Of a DNA stretch of 64,000 nucleotides, positions 1 to 9,134 are shown piece after piece. The notes beneath the pieces are model-generated. The model ran no database searches. It worked only from the letters and a program-made list of their open reading frames with translations, and was not told the origin of the DNA. Source of the stretch: CBDDHT01 sp965227905 (GTDB taxonomy: Bacteria > Pseudomonadota > Alphaproteobacteria > Rhizobiales > Methyloligellaceae); contig OZ245780.1 of assembly GCA_965227905.1 (NCBI GenBank), forward strand, positions 1,178,001 through 1,242,000, read 5' to 3'. Both the position numbers and the translations under genes were made by a program. Position 1 is the first letter of the stretch, and each line of letters opens with the position of its first letter.

Positions 1-1
1 G

Positions 2-985
2 CTGGGCCGGTATGCGGAGCGGACGGAAAACTCGGTCCGCCTTATGCGCAGTATGATCCTGCGTCTGGCGGGCGAAGCGGGGGCAGGCGACGATCCGCAG
101 ACCCTTACCCGTTTGACGAGTCTGCTCGTGGAACTGGGATATCTCAGGCAGCGCACCGCCCGCAAAGCGGCTGCGGGTGGGATCAAGGCGGTCGAACGCG
201 AGCTTGCGATGCTCCTTTTCGAGCGCGAGCGCGAAAACGGTCTGTTCAATCTGCTTGGCAATCTTCAGCGCACGGCTTCGCTGGTGCGTGAACGTCTCAG
301 CCTGGACTCCTGGCGGATCCTGAATGGAATGCATGGCAAGGCCATGAACCACGCGGCGATGATACGTCTTGACGTTGACGACGCGCTTGGACTGCTCAAC
401 CACATGCTTCGGGAGCTTTCGGCCTTCTCCGGAATGCAGATGGAGAACATGACGCGCAGTCTCGGTTGGCGACTGTTGGATATCGGCCGCCGGGTCGAAC
501 GTACAACGCACATGGCCAAGCTCTTGAGGGAAATGGCGGTCGATGGAGATCCTGCAGGCGAAGGTCGATTGGATCTGCTCTTGGAACTCGGCGATAGCTC
601 GATGACCTATCGCACACGCTATCTCTCGACGGTGCAGCTACCGGCAGTCGTCGATTTGTTGCTGACCGATGATTCCAATCCACGGTCCGTTGCTTTCCAG
701 GTCGAGACACTGAATGCGCATATCCAGCATCTGCCCCATGATCGCGACACTGCGACCCTATCCAAAGAGCAGTATCTCATTACATCCATGAGCAGCCGCT
801 TACGATTGATGGATGTTCATGCCCTTTGCAGTAAGCAGAACAAGCGCGGCAAGCGCACGGAGTTGGACAAGTTCCTTCAGAGCAAGGAAGCGAAAGCTTA
901 CGAGCTCTCGGAAGTGCTCGCGCGAAAATACTTCAGCCATGTTTTGCCGAAGCGCAGTGCCTCGGCAGGCGGTGTCGTTCCGTGA
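2..985 (+). CDS. alpha-E domain protein, 5' end outside the window
   Basis: The reading frame is already open at base 2 and begins with LGRYAERTENSVRL, which is the first conserved helix of the alpha-E (DUF403) family, so only a little of this domain, or an upstream fused domain, is missing. About 327 residues are visible. The protein is predicted all-helical and cytosolic. Alpha-E proteins occur with circularly permuted ATP-grasp and transglutaminase-like proteins in predicted peptide-ligase systems; their own biochemical role is not established. The stop codon overlaps the GTG start of the transglutaminase gene (GTGA), which indicates translational coupling. Whether the complete protein is a stand-alone alpha-E or an ATP-grasp/alpha-E fusion cannot be told from this window. 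Confidence 0.85.
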   Translation: MGRYAERTENSVRLMRSMILRLAGEAGAGDDPQTLTRLTSLLVELGYLRQRTARKAAAGGIKAVERELAMLLFERERENGLFNLLGNLQRTASLVRERLSLDSWRILNGMHGKAMNHAAMIRLDVDDALGLLNHMLRELSAFSGMQMENMTRSLGWRLLDIGRRVERTTHMAKLLREMAVDGDPAGEGRLDLLLELGDSSMTYRTRYLSTVQLPAVVDLLLTDDSNPRSVAFQVETLNAHIQHLPHDRDTATLSKEQYLITSMSSRLRLMDVHALCSKQNKRGKRTELDKFLQSKEAKAYELSEVLARKYFSHVLPKRSASAGGVVP

Positions 986-1857
986 TCTACGACATCAGTC
1001 ATCGCACCGTCTTTTCTTATGCGACCGATGCCGCACTATCGCAGCATCTGCTTCATCTGGCGCCGCGGGTCTGTACGCATCAAGTCTGCCACAATCATGC
1101 ACTTTTCGTTGAACCTGCACCAAAGCTGACGCGGACAGACGAGGATTTTTTCGGTAATCCGACAACCTATATGACCGTCGAAGAACCACACCAGAAACTG
1201 TCGATCGTCTCGTCTGCCAAAGTGGCCATCCTGACGACAACGCCGCCTGTTGCAGAAGAAACGATTGCCTGGGACAACGTGGCGCGGACACTGGCGGAGC
1301 GGACTGATCGCGAGTCGCTCTATGCATTTCAGTTTGTCTTCGATTCACCCTTCACCAAATCGGCTGATGCAGCAGGTTATGCCGAGCCGTCATTTCCACG
1401 TGGACGTCCTATTCTCGAGGGGGCCGTCGATTTGATGTCGCGCATCAATGCCGACTTCACCTACGAGGGGGGCGTCACAGACATCTATACGCCGGTCGAT
1501 CAGGTGCTTGAGGATCGGCGCGGTGTCTGCCAGGACTTTGCGCATCTGCAGATCGCCTGCCTCCGGTCTCTCGGTCTTCCGGTTCGTTATGTAAGCGGAT
1601 ATCTGCTGACACATCCTCCAGAAGGCGAGGAGAAGAAGGTGGGTGCCGATGCGTCCCATGCCTGGCTGGCGGTCTGGATACCGGATCACGGCTGGGTCGA
1701 TCTCGATCCGACCAACAACATGATTCCCAGCAATGAGCACATCACCGTGGCATGGGGCCGCGATTATGGCGATGTCAGCCCTATCAATGGCATGGTTCTT
1801 GGCGGGGGCGAGCACGAAATTGATGTCGCTGTCGACGTGCGGCCAGCCGCTGGATGA
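982..1857 (+). CDS. transglutaminase-like cysteine protease family protein
   Basis: The 291-residue protein has an N-terminal beta domain typical of bacterial transglutaminase-like proteins (starting YDISHRTVFSYA) and a C-terminal catalytic core. The triad is visible: Cys in RRGVCQDFAHLQ, His in DASHAWLAVW and Asp in WVDLDPTNN. There is no signal peptide, so it should be cytosolic. Members may hydrolyse or form amide bonds; the substrate here is unknown. It starts with GTG at 982, overlapping the stop of the alpha-E gene by four bases. The combination of alpha-E, ATP-grasp and transglutaminase genes is the known context of a predicted peptide-modification system that often also includes the proteasome-like Anbu protease, which is not seen in this window. 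Confidence 0.88.
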   Translation: MIYDISHRTVFSYATDAALSQHLLHLAPRVCTHQVCHNHALFVEPAPKLTRTDEDFFGNPTTYMTVEEPHQKLSIVSSAKVAILTTTPPVAEETIAWDNVARTLAERTDRESLYAFQFVFDSPFTKSADAAGYAEPSFPRGRPILEGAVDLMSRINADFTYEGGVTDIYTPVDQVLEDRRGVCQDFAHLQIACLRSLGLPVRYVSGYLLTHPPEGEEKKVGADASHAWLAVWIPDHGWVDLDPTNNMIPSNEHITVAWGRDYGDVSPINGMVLGGGEHEIDVAVDVRPAAG

Positions 1858-1889
1858 CCGGACGACTGATTCAGCGGGATTGGGACAGC

Positions 1890-2816
1890 TCAAAAGACCG
1901 ACCGACCAATCTTGGTTGTAAAGAGTTCCAGGGCTTTGACGCCGGCGCAGGAATTGCCGTGCGGATCGAGCCCGGGTGACCAGACGGCGATGGTCAGCAG
2001 ACCTGGTATGACGCCAATAATCCCGCCGCCGACCCCACTCTTGGCTGGAATGCCGACACGAAATGCGAAACTGCCGACGGCATCGTATAGTCCGCAAGTC
2101 ATCATCAGGGCGTTGATACGTTTGGATCGCCGCCGGATCGTAATGCGCTCGCCGCTCGACACGTCGACACCGCCATTAGAAAGGAACGATGCGGCCTTTG
2201 CCAGATCTCGGCACGACATGGCTATCGCGCATTGATGAAAATAGGCGTCGAGCACTGCGTCGACATCGCACTTTAGATTGCCGTGGGCTTTGAGGAAGTT
2301 CGCGATGGCAGCGTTCCAATAACCGTGATCGCGCTCGGAGGCGGCAACTTCCGGATCGAACTGGAGCTTCGGATTTCCACTCAGCCGTCGCATTTCCGCG
2401 AGTATGGCATCTTTGCCTTTGGCTTCGTTCGCCACGACATGGTCCGTGACAACATGGGCACCGGCATTGATGAACGGATTGCGAGGGATGCCTTTCTCGA
2501 ATTCAAGCTGGACCAGGGAATTGAACGGATTACCGGATGGCTCCCGTCCGACGCGTCGCCAGAGCTTGGCGCCGACTTTGCTCAACGCCATGACCAAAGT
2601 GAAGACCTTCGAGATGCTCTGGATAGAAAAGGGCTCGTCCGCATCGCCGACAACAAATTCCCGTCCATCCACGCATTTGACCGCTATCGCGAATTTGCTC
2701 TTCGGAACTCTTGCCAACGCGGGGATGTAGTTCGCGACTTTACCTTTCGTAATGTCGGGACCGACCTTTGTGTGGATCCACTCGATGACGGCTTGATAAT
2801 CATGGGGATCGCGCAT
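1890..2816 (-). CDS. glsA: glutaminase A
   Basis: The 308-residue protein has the length and sequence of the serine-dependent beta-lactamase-like glutaminases that convert L-glutamine to glutamate and ammonia. The catalytic S-x-x-K motif is in PFSIQSISKVFTL, the substrate-binding NPFINAGAHV segment follows, and the C-terminal SGVGGGIIGVIPG loop is present. The ATG at 2816 is chosen; an in-frame TTG lies one codon upstream. It runs on the minus strand, 18 bases after the alpha-E gene at 2835-3809, and converges with the transglutaminase gene. Its position between genes of a predicted amide-ligase system is suggestive, since both act on amide chemistry, but a shared role is inference. Confidence 0.93.
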   Translation of the reverse strand: MRDPHDYQAVIEWIHTKVGPDITKGKVANYIPALARVPKSKFAIAVKCVDGREFVVGDADEPFSIQSISKVFTLVMALSKVGAKLWRRVGREPSGNPFNSLVQLEFEKGIPRNPFINAGAHVVTDHVVANEAKGKDAILAEMRRLSGNPKLQFDPEVAASERDHGYWNAAIANFLKAHGNLKCDVDAVLDAYFHQCAIAMSCRDLAKAASFLSNGGVDVSSGERITIRRRSKRINALMMTCGLYDAVGSFAFRVGIPAKSGVGGGIIGVIPGLLTIAVWSPGLDPHGNSCAGVKALELFTTKIGRSVF

Positions 2817-2834
2817 CAATGTCGCCTTGGCTCG

Positions 2835-3809
2835 TCAAGCGGCAGCGGTTTCCGCTGTTTCCGGTTCGGTACCGAAATAGGAGCGACCGATTGCGCTTGC
2901 CAGGCTCTGCAGATTGATTTGAACGCGGTCCAGATACTCGTGGAGACCTTCGCCTATGGCCTGCTCGATGGTGTAAGCCATCTGCGCTTCCAGTTCAGTC
3001 ATACCGTCCGGTTCGAAGGCAACATTCGCAAGTTCGGGGTCGTGCCCCAATTGATCGAGATAGCTGTCGATCTGTTGCACGCAGCAGGCCACCGAACGTG
3101 GGAACGATGGGTTCAGCAGAATGAAGTTCGCCACCGTTTCCGGTGTCATGCCGCTGGGCTGGACACGCCGATAACCATGATACCCAGCGACCGAGCGGAG
3201 CAGTGCATTCCACTGGCTGATATCAATAGGAGAACCTACATCGCTCACGCTCGGCAGTAGTCTTTGATACTTGATATCGAGTAGGCGAGTCGTCTGATCC
3301 GCCCGGTCGATCGCCTTGCCCAGATGATAAAAGACCCATCCCTGATCGCGGAAGGTCGTTCCTTCGAAGACGCCTGCATGAAGCTGGCAACCTTCCTTGA
3401 TGTCCTGACAGAGATAGGAGAGGTCGGCGAGCCTCAGATCCCGCGGTCTCAATTCGGTGAGGGATTTGTAAAAAACGTTCAGCTGGGTCCAGACCTCGAT
3501 ACTGATCAGATGACGCAGACTGCGTGCGTTTTCCCGCGCGGCCCAGACGGACTGCAGAATCGAATTGGGATTCTTCCGGTCCAGGATATAAAAATCGATG
3601 ACTGCATCGGCGGTCGCCTGCCCGTGCCGCTCAAAAAAGGCTTCCTCGTCGCCATAGAGATGTACGATGGGAAGCCAGTCCTGTTCTCCCTGGCTGTCGC
3701 GGGCAAAGGACTCGTTGACATCCAGGATACGCGCGAGGTTTTCGGCACGCTCTATGTAGCGGGCCATCCAGAATTGGTTTTCGGCGAAGCGTGAGAGCAG
3801 ACTATTCAA
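2835..3809 (-). CDS. alpha-E domain protein
   Basis: This is a complete 324-residue alpha-E (DUF403) protein, with the family's N-terminal sequence SRFAENQFWMARYIERAENLARILD. It starts with TTG at 3809: no ATG or GTG lies early enough to keep the conserved first helix, and the TTG sits inside the end of the ATP-grasp gene (overlap of 8 bases), which suggests translational coupling. It is the second alpha-E copy in the first 4 kb; the other, at 2-985, is on the opposite strand and pairs with the transglutaminase gene. The family is linked by gene neighbourhood to ATP-dependent peptide-bond formation. No membrane segment or signal peptide is seen. Confidence 0.88.
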   Translation of the reverse strand: MNSLLSRFAENQFWMARYIERAENLARILDVNESFARDSQGEQDWLPIVHLYGDEEAFFERHGQATADAVIDFYILDRKNPNSILQSVWAARENARSLRHLISIEVWTQLNVFYKSLTELRPRDLRLADLSYLCQDIKEGCQLHAGVFEGTTFRDQGWVFYHLGKAIDRADQTTRLLDIKYQRLLPSVSDVGSPIDISQWNALLRSVAGYHGYRRVQPSGMTPETVANFILLNPSFPRSVACCVQQIDSYLDQLGHDPELANVAFEPDGMTELEAQMAYTIEQAIGEGLHEYLDRVQINLQSLASAIGRSYFGTEPETAETAAA

Positions 3810-5274
3810 GGACCCAGGTATCCTTCGTACCGCCTCCTTGGGAGGAGTTGACTATCAACGAACCCGATTTCATCGCCACACGCGTCAGCCCGCCGGGCAG
3901 AACCCATGTATCCTTTCCCGTAACCAGGAAAGGCCGCAAGTCCACATGTCTGGGCTCAACGCCGTTTTCGACAAGTGTCGGACATACGGAGAGATCGATC
4001 ATCGGTTGGGAGATGAAGTTTTCCGGACGTGCGACCAGCTGTCTCCGGCAGTCCTCCAATTCGTCCTCGCTGGCCTTCGGGCCGACCGTAATACCGTATC
4101 CACCGGACTCGCCGACAGGCTTCACCACCAGGTCTTGCAGATTGTCGAGCGTGTATTGCAAGGCATCCGCTTCGCGGCAGATATTTGTATGCACATTCGG
4201 AATGATCGCGTCTTCGTCCAGATAGTATTTGATGATCCGCGGCATATAGGCATAGACGGCCTTATCGTCGGCCACGCCTGTTCCGACTGCGTTGGCCAGC
4301 GTGACCTTGCCTTTGCGATAGACATCCATGATGCCGGGAACACCGAGCGCGCTGTCGGGCCGAAAGACATGTGGGTCCATGAAATCATCGTCGATCCGCC
4401 GATAGATCACATCGACGCGGCGCAGGCCTGCGGTGGTTTTCATGTAGACGAGGTCGTCTTCGACAACCATGTCGAGCCCTTCGACGAGAGGGACGCCCAT
4501 TTCGCGGGCCAGGAACACATGTTCGAAATAGGCGGAGTTGTAGACACCTGGTGACATCAGGACGATTTGCGGATCGTCGATGCCCGAAGGGGCCATGTCT
4601 GCAAGTGCTTCGCGAAGCCGAATACCATAATCGGAGACGCGGCGCAGCCGTATCCCCTTCATCAGATCAGGAAATGCCCGCAACAGCAGATGTCTGTTCT
4701 CAATCACATAGGATACGCCGGACGGCGTTCTTGCATTGTCTTCGAGCACCCTGAAGATGCCTTCACCGTCCCGCACCAGATCGACGCCGCATATATTAAC
4801 GAAGCTGCCGTGCGGAACACGCACTTCTGACATCTCGGCGCGGTAGTTGTCGTTACCCTTGACGAGTTCCTCGGGAACGATGCCGTCGGCAAATATGTGG
4901 CCCTTCCCGTAGACATCGCTCAGAAAGAGATTGATCGCAGCGACGCGTTGCACAAGCCCGCGTTCAAGGACCGACCATTCACCGGGTGAAATCGGACGGG
5001 GAATCACATCGAAGGGCAGGACGCGATCGATGGCATCGCGGTCCGAATAGACCGTGAAGGTAATGCCAAGATTGTAGAGTTCGCGCTCGCAGTCCCGTGC
5101 ACGCCGCCGCAACGCCATCGGGCGCATCTTGCCAAGCCAGTCACTGATGGCCCGCGTGTGATCGAGCGGTGAGGAGGCTTTCCCGAAGAGCTCGCAATAG
5201 AAGCCGGAGGCGTCATAGTCCTCCAGCAAACCCTTCGTCGCGGGGCGCCCCCCCGAAGTCTGGGACATTCGCAT
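3802..5274 (-). CDS. circularly permuted type 2 ATP-grasp protein
   Basis: The roughly 490-residue protein belongs to the circularly permuted ATP-grasp family (DUF404/DUF407). Visible landmarks are the N-terminal FDVIPRPISPGEW segment, the ATP-binding region around VLEDNARTPSGVSYV, and near the C-terminus VVKPVGESGGYGITVGPKA, the glycine-rich nucleotide loop. ATP-grasp enzymes form amide bonds through an acyl-phosphate; the substrates of this family are not known. Two in-frame ATGs, at 5274 and 5268, begin MRMSQTS; an upstream start at 5346 would add a basic extension lacking family similarity. It forms a two-gene unit with the alpha-E protein through an 8-base overlap. Confidence 0.88.
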   Translation of the reverse strand: MRMSQTSGGRPATKGLLEDYDASGFYCELFGKASSPLDHTRAISDWLGKMRPMALRRRARDCERELYNLGITFTVYSDRDAIDRVLPFDVIPRPISPGEWSVLERGLVQRVAAINLFLSDVYGKGHIFADGIVPEELVKGNDNYRAEMSEVRVPHGSFVNICGVDLVRDGEGIFRVLEDNARTPSGVSYVIENRHLLLRAFPDLMKGIRLRRVSDYGIRLREALADMAPSGIDDPQIVLMSPGVYNSAYFEHVFLAREMGVPLVEGLDMVVEDDLVYMKTTAGLRRVDVIYRRIDDDFMDPHVFRPDSALGVPGIMDVYRKGKVTLANAVGTGVADDKAVYAYMPRIIKYYLDEDAIIPNVHTNICREADALQYTLDNLQDLVVKPVGESGGYGITVGPKASEDELEDCRRQLVARPENFISQPMIDLSVCPTLVENGVEPRHVDLRPFLVTGKDTWVLPGGLTRVAMKSGSLIVNSSQGGGTKDTWVLE

Positions 5275-5411
5275 AATTGCCACTTTAGGCGAGCAAGGCG
5301 GCTTGGACCATATGGAATATTCGAAAAACCGATGCCTTGCCCGCACGCGCCCACCGAGCTAAAAGGTGGCCTTCTCGATCCGCCCAAGGCTTCGAGAACA
5401 CGACCCGATGC

Positions 5412-5501
5412 GGAGAGGTGCCGGAGTGGTCGAACGGGGCGGTCTCGAAAACCGTTGGGCGTGTAAGCGTCCCGAGGGTTCGAATCCCTCCCTCTCCGCC
5501 A
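5412..5501 (+). tRNA. tRNA-Ser(CGA)
   Basis: A class II tRNA with a long variable arm. The acceptor stem GGAGAGG (5412-5418) pairs with CCTCTCC (5491-5497), followed by discriminator G and an encoded CCA at 5499-5501. The anticodon stem GCGGT (5439-5443) pairs with ACCGT (5451-5455) around the loop CTCGAAA, giving anticodon CGA at 5446-5448, which reads the serine codon UCG. The T-arm GAGGGTTCGAATCCCTC is intact. Confidence 0.96.
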
Positions 5502-5548
5502 ATTTTAGTTGTTCGGCAGCCGTTTCAAGTCTCACACTCTGTTCGGGT

Positions 5549-5899
5549 ATGGCGGTTATGAGAAAGCGATTGTTGCCTGAGAAGCACTCGGCAATCTTTA
5601 CACTCCTGTCGTGGATAATTGTCTGCATGGTCGCCGATTACGCGTCGGCTGCCGTTACCGCTGGCGAATGCCGAGCAGACTATGGGGAGCTCGTTTCGGA
5701 GATCGAGGTGAATCGCGACAAATCCCTGAAGGAAATCCGGGTTGCCATTGCAGAGGCCTCAGACAATCGGATTCGATCCGCGCTCGAGCATGAGCTGGAA
5801 AGTGTCTGGGAGGAAGAGGAAACGCAGCGCAATCAAGCCTCTGCCATACTGCTCGATTGTTTGCGTGCTGCGAAGGCTGCAGACAAATCAGCCGGCTGA
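5549..5899 (+). CDS. small exported protein of unknown function
   Basis: The 116-residue product has a basic N-terminus (MAVMRKRLLPEKH), a hydrophobic segment (about residues 15-33) and a likely signal-peptidase site after DYASA, so it is probably periplasmic. The mature part is charged and helical, rich in Glu and Lys with a coiled-coil look (VNRDKSLKEIRVAIAEA), and carries two cysteines that could pair. The ATG at 5549 is chosen because the longer open frame runs through the tRNA gene. It converges with the acetyltransferase gene, 16 bases away. I do not recognise the family. Confidence 0.6.
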   Translation: MAVMRKRLLPEKHSAIFTLLSWIIVCMVADYASAAVTAGECRADYGELVSEIEVNRDKSLKEIRVAIAEASDNRIRSALEHELESVWEEEETQRNQASAILLDCLRAAKAADKSAG

Positions 5900-5915
5900 C
5901 GCTGTTCGGCGACGC

Positions 5916-6335
5916 CTACAATTTTCCGTCGTACATCGAGACTGTCTGATGAGCCAATCCAAGTGCGCTGTAGAACGCACGAGCGGGTTCATTATCGGGT
6001 TCGGTGCTGACCCAGATCTCGGTGCATTCATGGGTTCTGGCAACTTGGATAATCGCTTCTAGCAGCCGGGTTGCGATGCCTTGTCGTTGAAAAGCCGACG
6101 CAACACCGAGATTGTCGATATACAGTTCAGGCGCCTTGTCAGGTTGCAGGAGTATTGCGGCTCGCGCCTGGCCGACAACCAGACCCTCGGCAACAGCAAT
6201 ACAAAGGATGCGATTGGGCTGATTCAGAAAATCCGTCACGCGCGCCGTGTCGAGATCGTGGTCGAATACATCTTCTGCGACATTGGCGAGCAGGGAGGAA
6301 TCCCCTGTTTCAACAATCTTGATTTGAATTTCCAT
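5916..6335 (-). CDS. GNAT family N-acetyltransferase
   Basis: The 139-residue protein has the layout of a single-domain GNAT acetyltransferase. The acetyl-CoA pyrophosphate loop is visible as GVASAFQRQGIATRLLE (Q/R-x-x-G-x-G/A type) after the beta-4 strand LYIDNLGV, and the C-terminal part EPARAFYSALGL is the usual beta-6/alpha-4 region. It resembles the aminoglycoside 3-N-acetyltransferase type I (AAC(3)-I) branch in size and motif spacing, but the substrate cannot be predicted from sequence. It is a single gene with ATG at 6335. Confidence 0.85.
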   Translation of the reverse strand: MEIQIKIVETGDSSLLANVAEDVFDHDLDTARVTDFLNQPNRILCIAVAEGLVVGQARAAILLQPDKAPELYIDNLGVASAFQRQGIATRLLEAIIQVARTHECTEIWVSTEPDNEPARAFYSALGLAHQTVSMYDGKL

Positions 6336-6606
6336 ATGACACTCACGGAAAATAGCAGCTGTCGAACCAATATGCCGGCCATCGACAATTAAATGTCGGG
6401 CGAATCCAAGATTTCAGACTGGATGCAAATCGAAATCCCAGACAGTTTTACGCAAATTTTCTAGCAACTGATGTGGTGAAATCAATCTGGGATTAGGCCG
6501 GACGCGCTAGCATTGTCCTCCATAACAGTTCGGAATCCGCTCGGTACAACGCCAACCGGGTTTCGGAACGGCAAGATATCGGAGCGTCCACGGGAGCCGA
6601 AGAGCC

Positions 6607-6915
6607 ATGTCCGGCCCGCAAATTCTTGAACACGATCCGATCCCTGAATGGGATCCCGTTAAAGGGCGTCGCAAGGCGCGTCGCTTTGCGGCGCCGAAAG
6701 ACCGACGTCCTGGCCGGCACGGTCGTATTCTGCTCGCCTATTTGTTGTTTCTCTGGCTCCTGGAACCGGTCGGTATTGGCTATCTGGTAACGAATTCCGC
6801 GGAATCGATTGTTGGTGGTATGGCGACGGCAGCAGACGTCGCGGGCGACAAGGTGGCGGCTGCTGAAGACAATATGATGGCGATCCAGATCATGATCGAG
6901 GATTTCATGCGCTAG
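6607..6915 (+). CDS. small single-pass membrane protein of unknown function
   Basis: The 102-residue product starts MSGPQILEHDPIPEWDP, followed by a strongly basic stretch (KGRRKARRFAAPKDRRPGRH) and one hydrophobic segment (about residues 41-62, ILLAYLLFLWLLEPVGIGYL). The basic residues before the membrane segment predict a cytoplasmic N-terminus. The remaining 40 residues are acidic and helical. Its last 11 bases overlap the end of the MFS transporter gene on the other strand. I do not recognise a family; codon use and a clean ATG support it as a gene. Confidence 0.55.
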   Translation: MSGPQILEHDPIPEWDPVKGRRKARRFAAPKDRRPGRHGRILLAYLLFLWLLEPVGIGYLVTNSAESIVGGMATAADVAGDKVAAAEDNMMAIQIMIEDFMR

Positions 6916-8095
6916 CCGCCTGACGCGCGACCGGTTCCTCGCGGATCGGCCAGTGCAGCAGCGCCGATATGACGCCAAGAGCAATGCTGACGATCCACAT
7001 AGCGTCATAGGAACCGAGCCAGTCGAAGACCGCTCCTCCCAGCCATGCACCGAGGAATCCGCCAAACTGGTGCCCGAGAAAGACCATTCCGAAGATCATC
7101 GCCATATAGCGGGTCCCAAAGAGGACGCCCACGAGACTGGTTGTCAACGGCACGGTCCCAAGCCAGAGAAATCCGATTAACGTTGCGAAAACGAGCACGG
7201 AGACTGTTGAGATCGGCACAAGCAGAAATCCGAGAAAGATGGCGGCACGGACCAGATAGAGCAGGCTCAGGACGTCCTTCTTGGCGTATCGGTCACCCAG
7301 CCAGCCACACAGATAGACACCGGCGATGTTGGCGACACCGATCAGCGTCAATGCCGTTGCCGAAAGCCAGGGCTCAAAGCCCTTGTCTGCAACGTATCCC
7401 GGAAGATGAATGGCGACGAAGGCAAGGTGGAACCCGCAAACGAAGAACCCGGTATTAAGAAGCCAGAAGCTCCGCGATCGCCATGCCTCGCCAATCGCCG
7501 ATGACACGGACATCGCCTTGTCGGTTGTCTCTGCCTTGATGCGGCCTGAAATGCCATAGGCCAGAGGCACGATCATCAGGCAGGTGAGTGCAATAATGAT
7601 CAGGCTTATGCGCCACCCGGTCCCCTCGATCAGGGCGTGAGCGTAGGGCAGTGATAGAAACTGACCGATCGATCCGCCCATAGAGGCGACTCCGAGCGCC
7701 TGGCCGCGCCGCTCCGGCGGTGCCGCACGTCCGACCGTCGCCAGGATGACGGTAAAGCCGGAGCCGCTCAGGCCCAGACCGATCAGTACGCCGCCCGCCA
7801 GGACCTGCCCGCCATCCCCGCTCCATGACATCATCCACAGTCCAAGGCCGTAGGCGATACCGCCGAGTGCCGTGATACGGCCCGATCCGTAACGGTCGGC
7901 GATTGCGCCGGCGAATGGAGCACCCAGCCCCCAGAACAGATTCATCAAGCCCATCGCCATGGCAAAATTTGCGCGTCCGCTGCCGAGTTCAGCCGAAATC
8001 GGTGTGAGGTAGAGCCCAAGTGCCTGCCGAAAACCGATCGAAAGTGCCATGATCGCAGCCGCGCAAATGACGACGATTAACAACGGTTTTCGCAT
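6905..8095 (-). CDS. MFS transporter
   Basis: The 396-residue protein has about 12 hydrophobic segments and the major facilitator loop signature between helices 2 and 3 (GAIADRYGSGR), with a related loop in the second half (LGDRYAKKDV). Overall it resembles the oxalate/formate and monocarboxylate branch. It should sit in the inner membrane and move a small organic solute; the substrate is not deducible. It is divergent from a LysR regulator gene 107 bases away, so that regulator is a likely controller. The ATG at 8095 gives a standard hydrophobic first helix (LLIVVICAAAIMALSIGF). Confidence 0.88.
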   Translation of the reverse strand: MRKPLLIVVICAAAIMALSIGFRQALGLYLTPISAELGSGRANFAMAMGLMNLFWGLGAPFAGAIADRYGSGRITALGGIAYGLGLWMMSWSGDGGQVLAGGVLIGLGLSGSGFTVILATVGRAAPPERRGQALGVASMGGSIGQFLSLPYAHALIEGTGWRISLIIIALTCLMIVPLAYGISGRIKAETTDKAMSVSSAIGEAWRSRSFWLLNTGFFVCGFHLAFVAIHLPGYVADKGFEPWLSATALTLIGVANIAGVYLCGWLGDRYAKKDVLSLLYLVRAAIFLGFLLVPISTVSVLVFATLIGFLWLGTVPLTTSLVGVLFGTRYMAMIFGMVFLGHQFGGFLGAWLGGAVFDWLGSYDAMWIVSIALGVISALLHWPIREEPVARQAASA

Positions 8096-8171
8096 GCCCG
8101 TTCCCCGGATTTGTTGGAAAGCTGGCGCGACCTTATGAGGTGCGATATCATCGGGGAAACGAATAAGTATG

Positions 8172-8181
8172 ATGAATTCAT
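8172..8181. promoter_or_regulatory. palindrome in the MFS/LysR divergent region
   Basis: ATGAATTCAT is a perfect 10-base palindrome, 22 bases before the lysR start and between the two divergent genes. LysR regulators usually bind dyad-symmetric sites in such regions, so this is a plausible operator; only the symmetry and position support it. Confidence 0.35.
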
Positions 8182-8202
8182 TCCGTTTGATGATGATAGA
8201 TC

Positions 8203-9093
8203 ATGAAGCTTGATTTAGAGATCGATCTACTGCGGGCCTTCGTGGCTGTCGCGGAGACACGACATTTCACCCGTGCGGCTGAGCAACTCAATCGGACGCA
8301 ATCTGCTGTCAGCATGCAGATCAAGCGCCTGGAAGATGTTGTCGGATGCCGGCTGTTGGACCGGACACGTCGCCGGGTGGCGTTGACGAGCGAAGGCGAG
8401 AAACTCTTCGACTATGCCTGCCGGATGCTTCAGCTCAACGCCGAAGCATTATCGAATTTCGGTGCCGACAGCGTTGCCGGACGGGTGCGGCTCGGTGCGA
8501 CCGACACGTCCATGGTTTTTCTTCCACCCGTTCTTTCGGCTTTCGCGGAGCACTATCCTCTGATCGAGTTCGAGATGACCTGCAATCGCAGCTGGGAAGC
8601 GCTCGACGCGTTCGAGGCACGGGATGCGGATCTTGCCTTGGTGACCCAGCCATGTGGCCGGGAAGGCGGTATTCTGGTTCGAACGGAACCCCTGCGCTGG
8701 GCCGTTTCGGCGCGCAGCAATGCGGGGGACCTGGACCCGCTCCCACTGGCGATTTTCGGTCCGGGCTGTATCTACCGCGAGGCCGCGCTGAGAGCGTTGG
8801 ATGGGTGCGGCCGGGCCTATCGGCAGGCCTACAACAGTCCGCACTGTGGCGGTCTGGACGTGGCCGTCTCTGCCGGTCTAGCGGTCACGATCGTTCCGGA
8901 CAGCGCGGTCGGGCCTAGTCTTCGTGTGCTTGGTGAGCCCGAAGGGTTCCCCGAACTGCCGCAAATTGAGCTCATTCTCTATACGCGTCGTTCAGGTCGG
9001 TCACAGGCTGTGGAGGCATTTGCCAATGTCATTCTCGATACGCTCGGGACAAGTGGCGAGACAGGAGCGATTCCAACAGACGCTGTTGCTTGA
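8203..9093 (+). CDS. LysR family transcriptional regulator
   Basis: The 296-residue protein has the standard LysR layout: an N-terminal winged helix-turn-helix (residues about 5-65, LLRAFVAVAETRHFTRAAEQLNRTQSAVSMQIKRLED) followed by a periplasmic-binding-protein-like effector domain beginning near VRLGATDT. The effector is unknown. It is divergent from the MFS transporter, which is its likely target. An ATG at 8203 gives the normal short N-terminus. Confidence 0.92.
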   Translation: MKLDLEIDLLRAFVAVAETRHFTRAAEQLNRTQSAVSMQIKRLEDVVGCRLLDRTRRRVALTSEGEKLFDYACRMLQLNAEALSNFGADSVAGRVRLGATDTSMVFLPPVLSAFAEHYPLIEFEMTCNRSWEALDAFEARDADLALVTQPCGREGGILVRTEPLRWAVSARSNAGDLDPLPLAIFGPGCIYREAALRALDGCGRAYRQAYNSPHCGGLDVAVSAGLAVTIVPDSAVGPSLRVLGEPEGFPELPQIELILYTRRSGRSQAVEAFANVILDTLGTSGETGAIPTDAVA

Positions 9094-9134
9094 ATGTGGC
9101 CCAGTCTGAAGAAGGGTATTGTTCCTGCAGCTTA

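Noticed and set aside
2283..3260. A 325-codon open frame on the plus strand across glsA and the second alpha-E gene.
   Set aside because: It is antisense to two clear genes and has no family resemblance or coherent composition; high third-position GC leaves long antisense frames open.
6435..6493. ATCCCAGA and TCTGGGAT, an 8-base inverted repeat 43 bases apart.
   Set aside because: The arms are short, the loop is long and no gene or promoter geometry supports a function.
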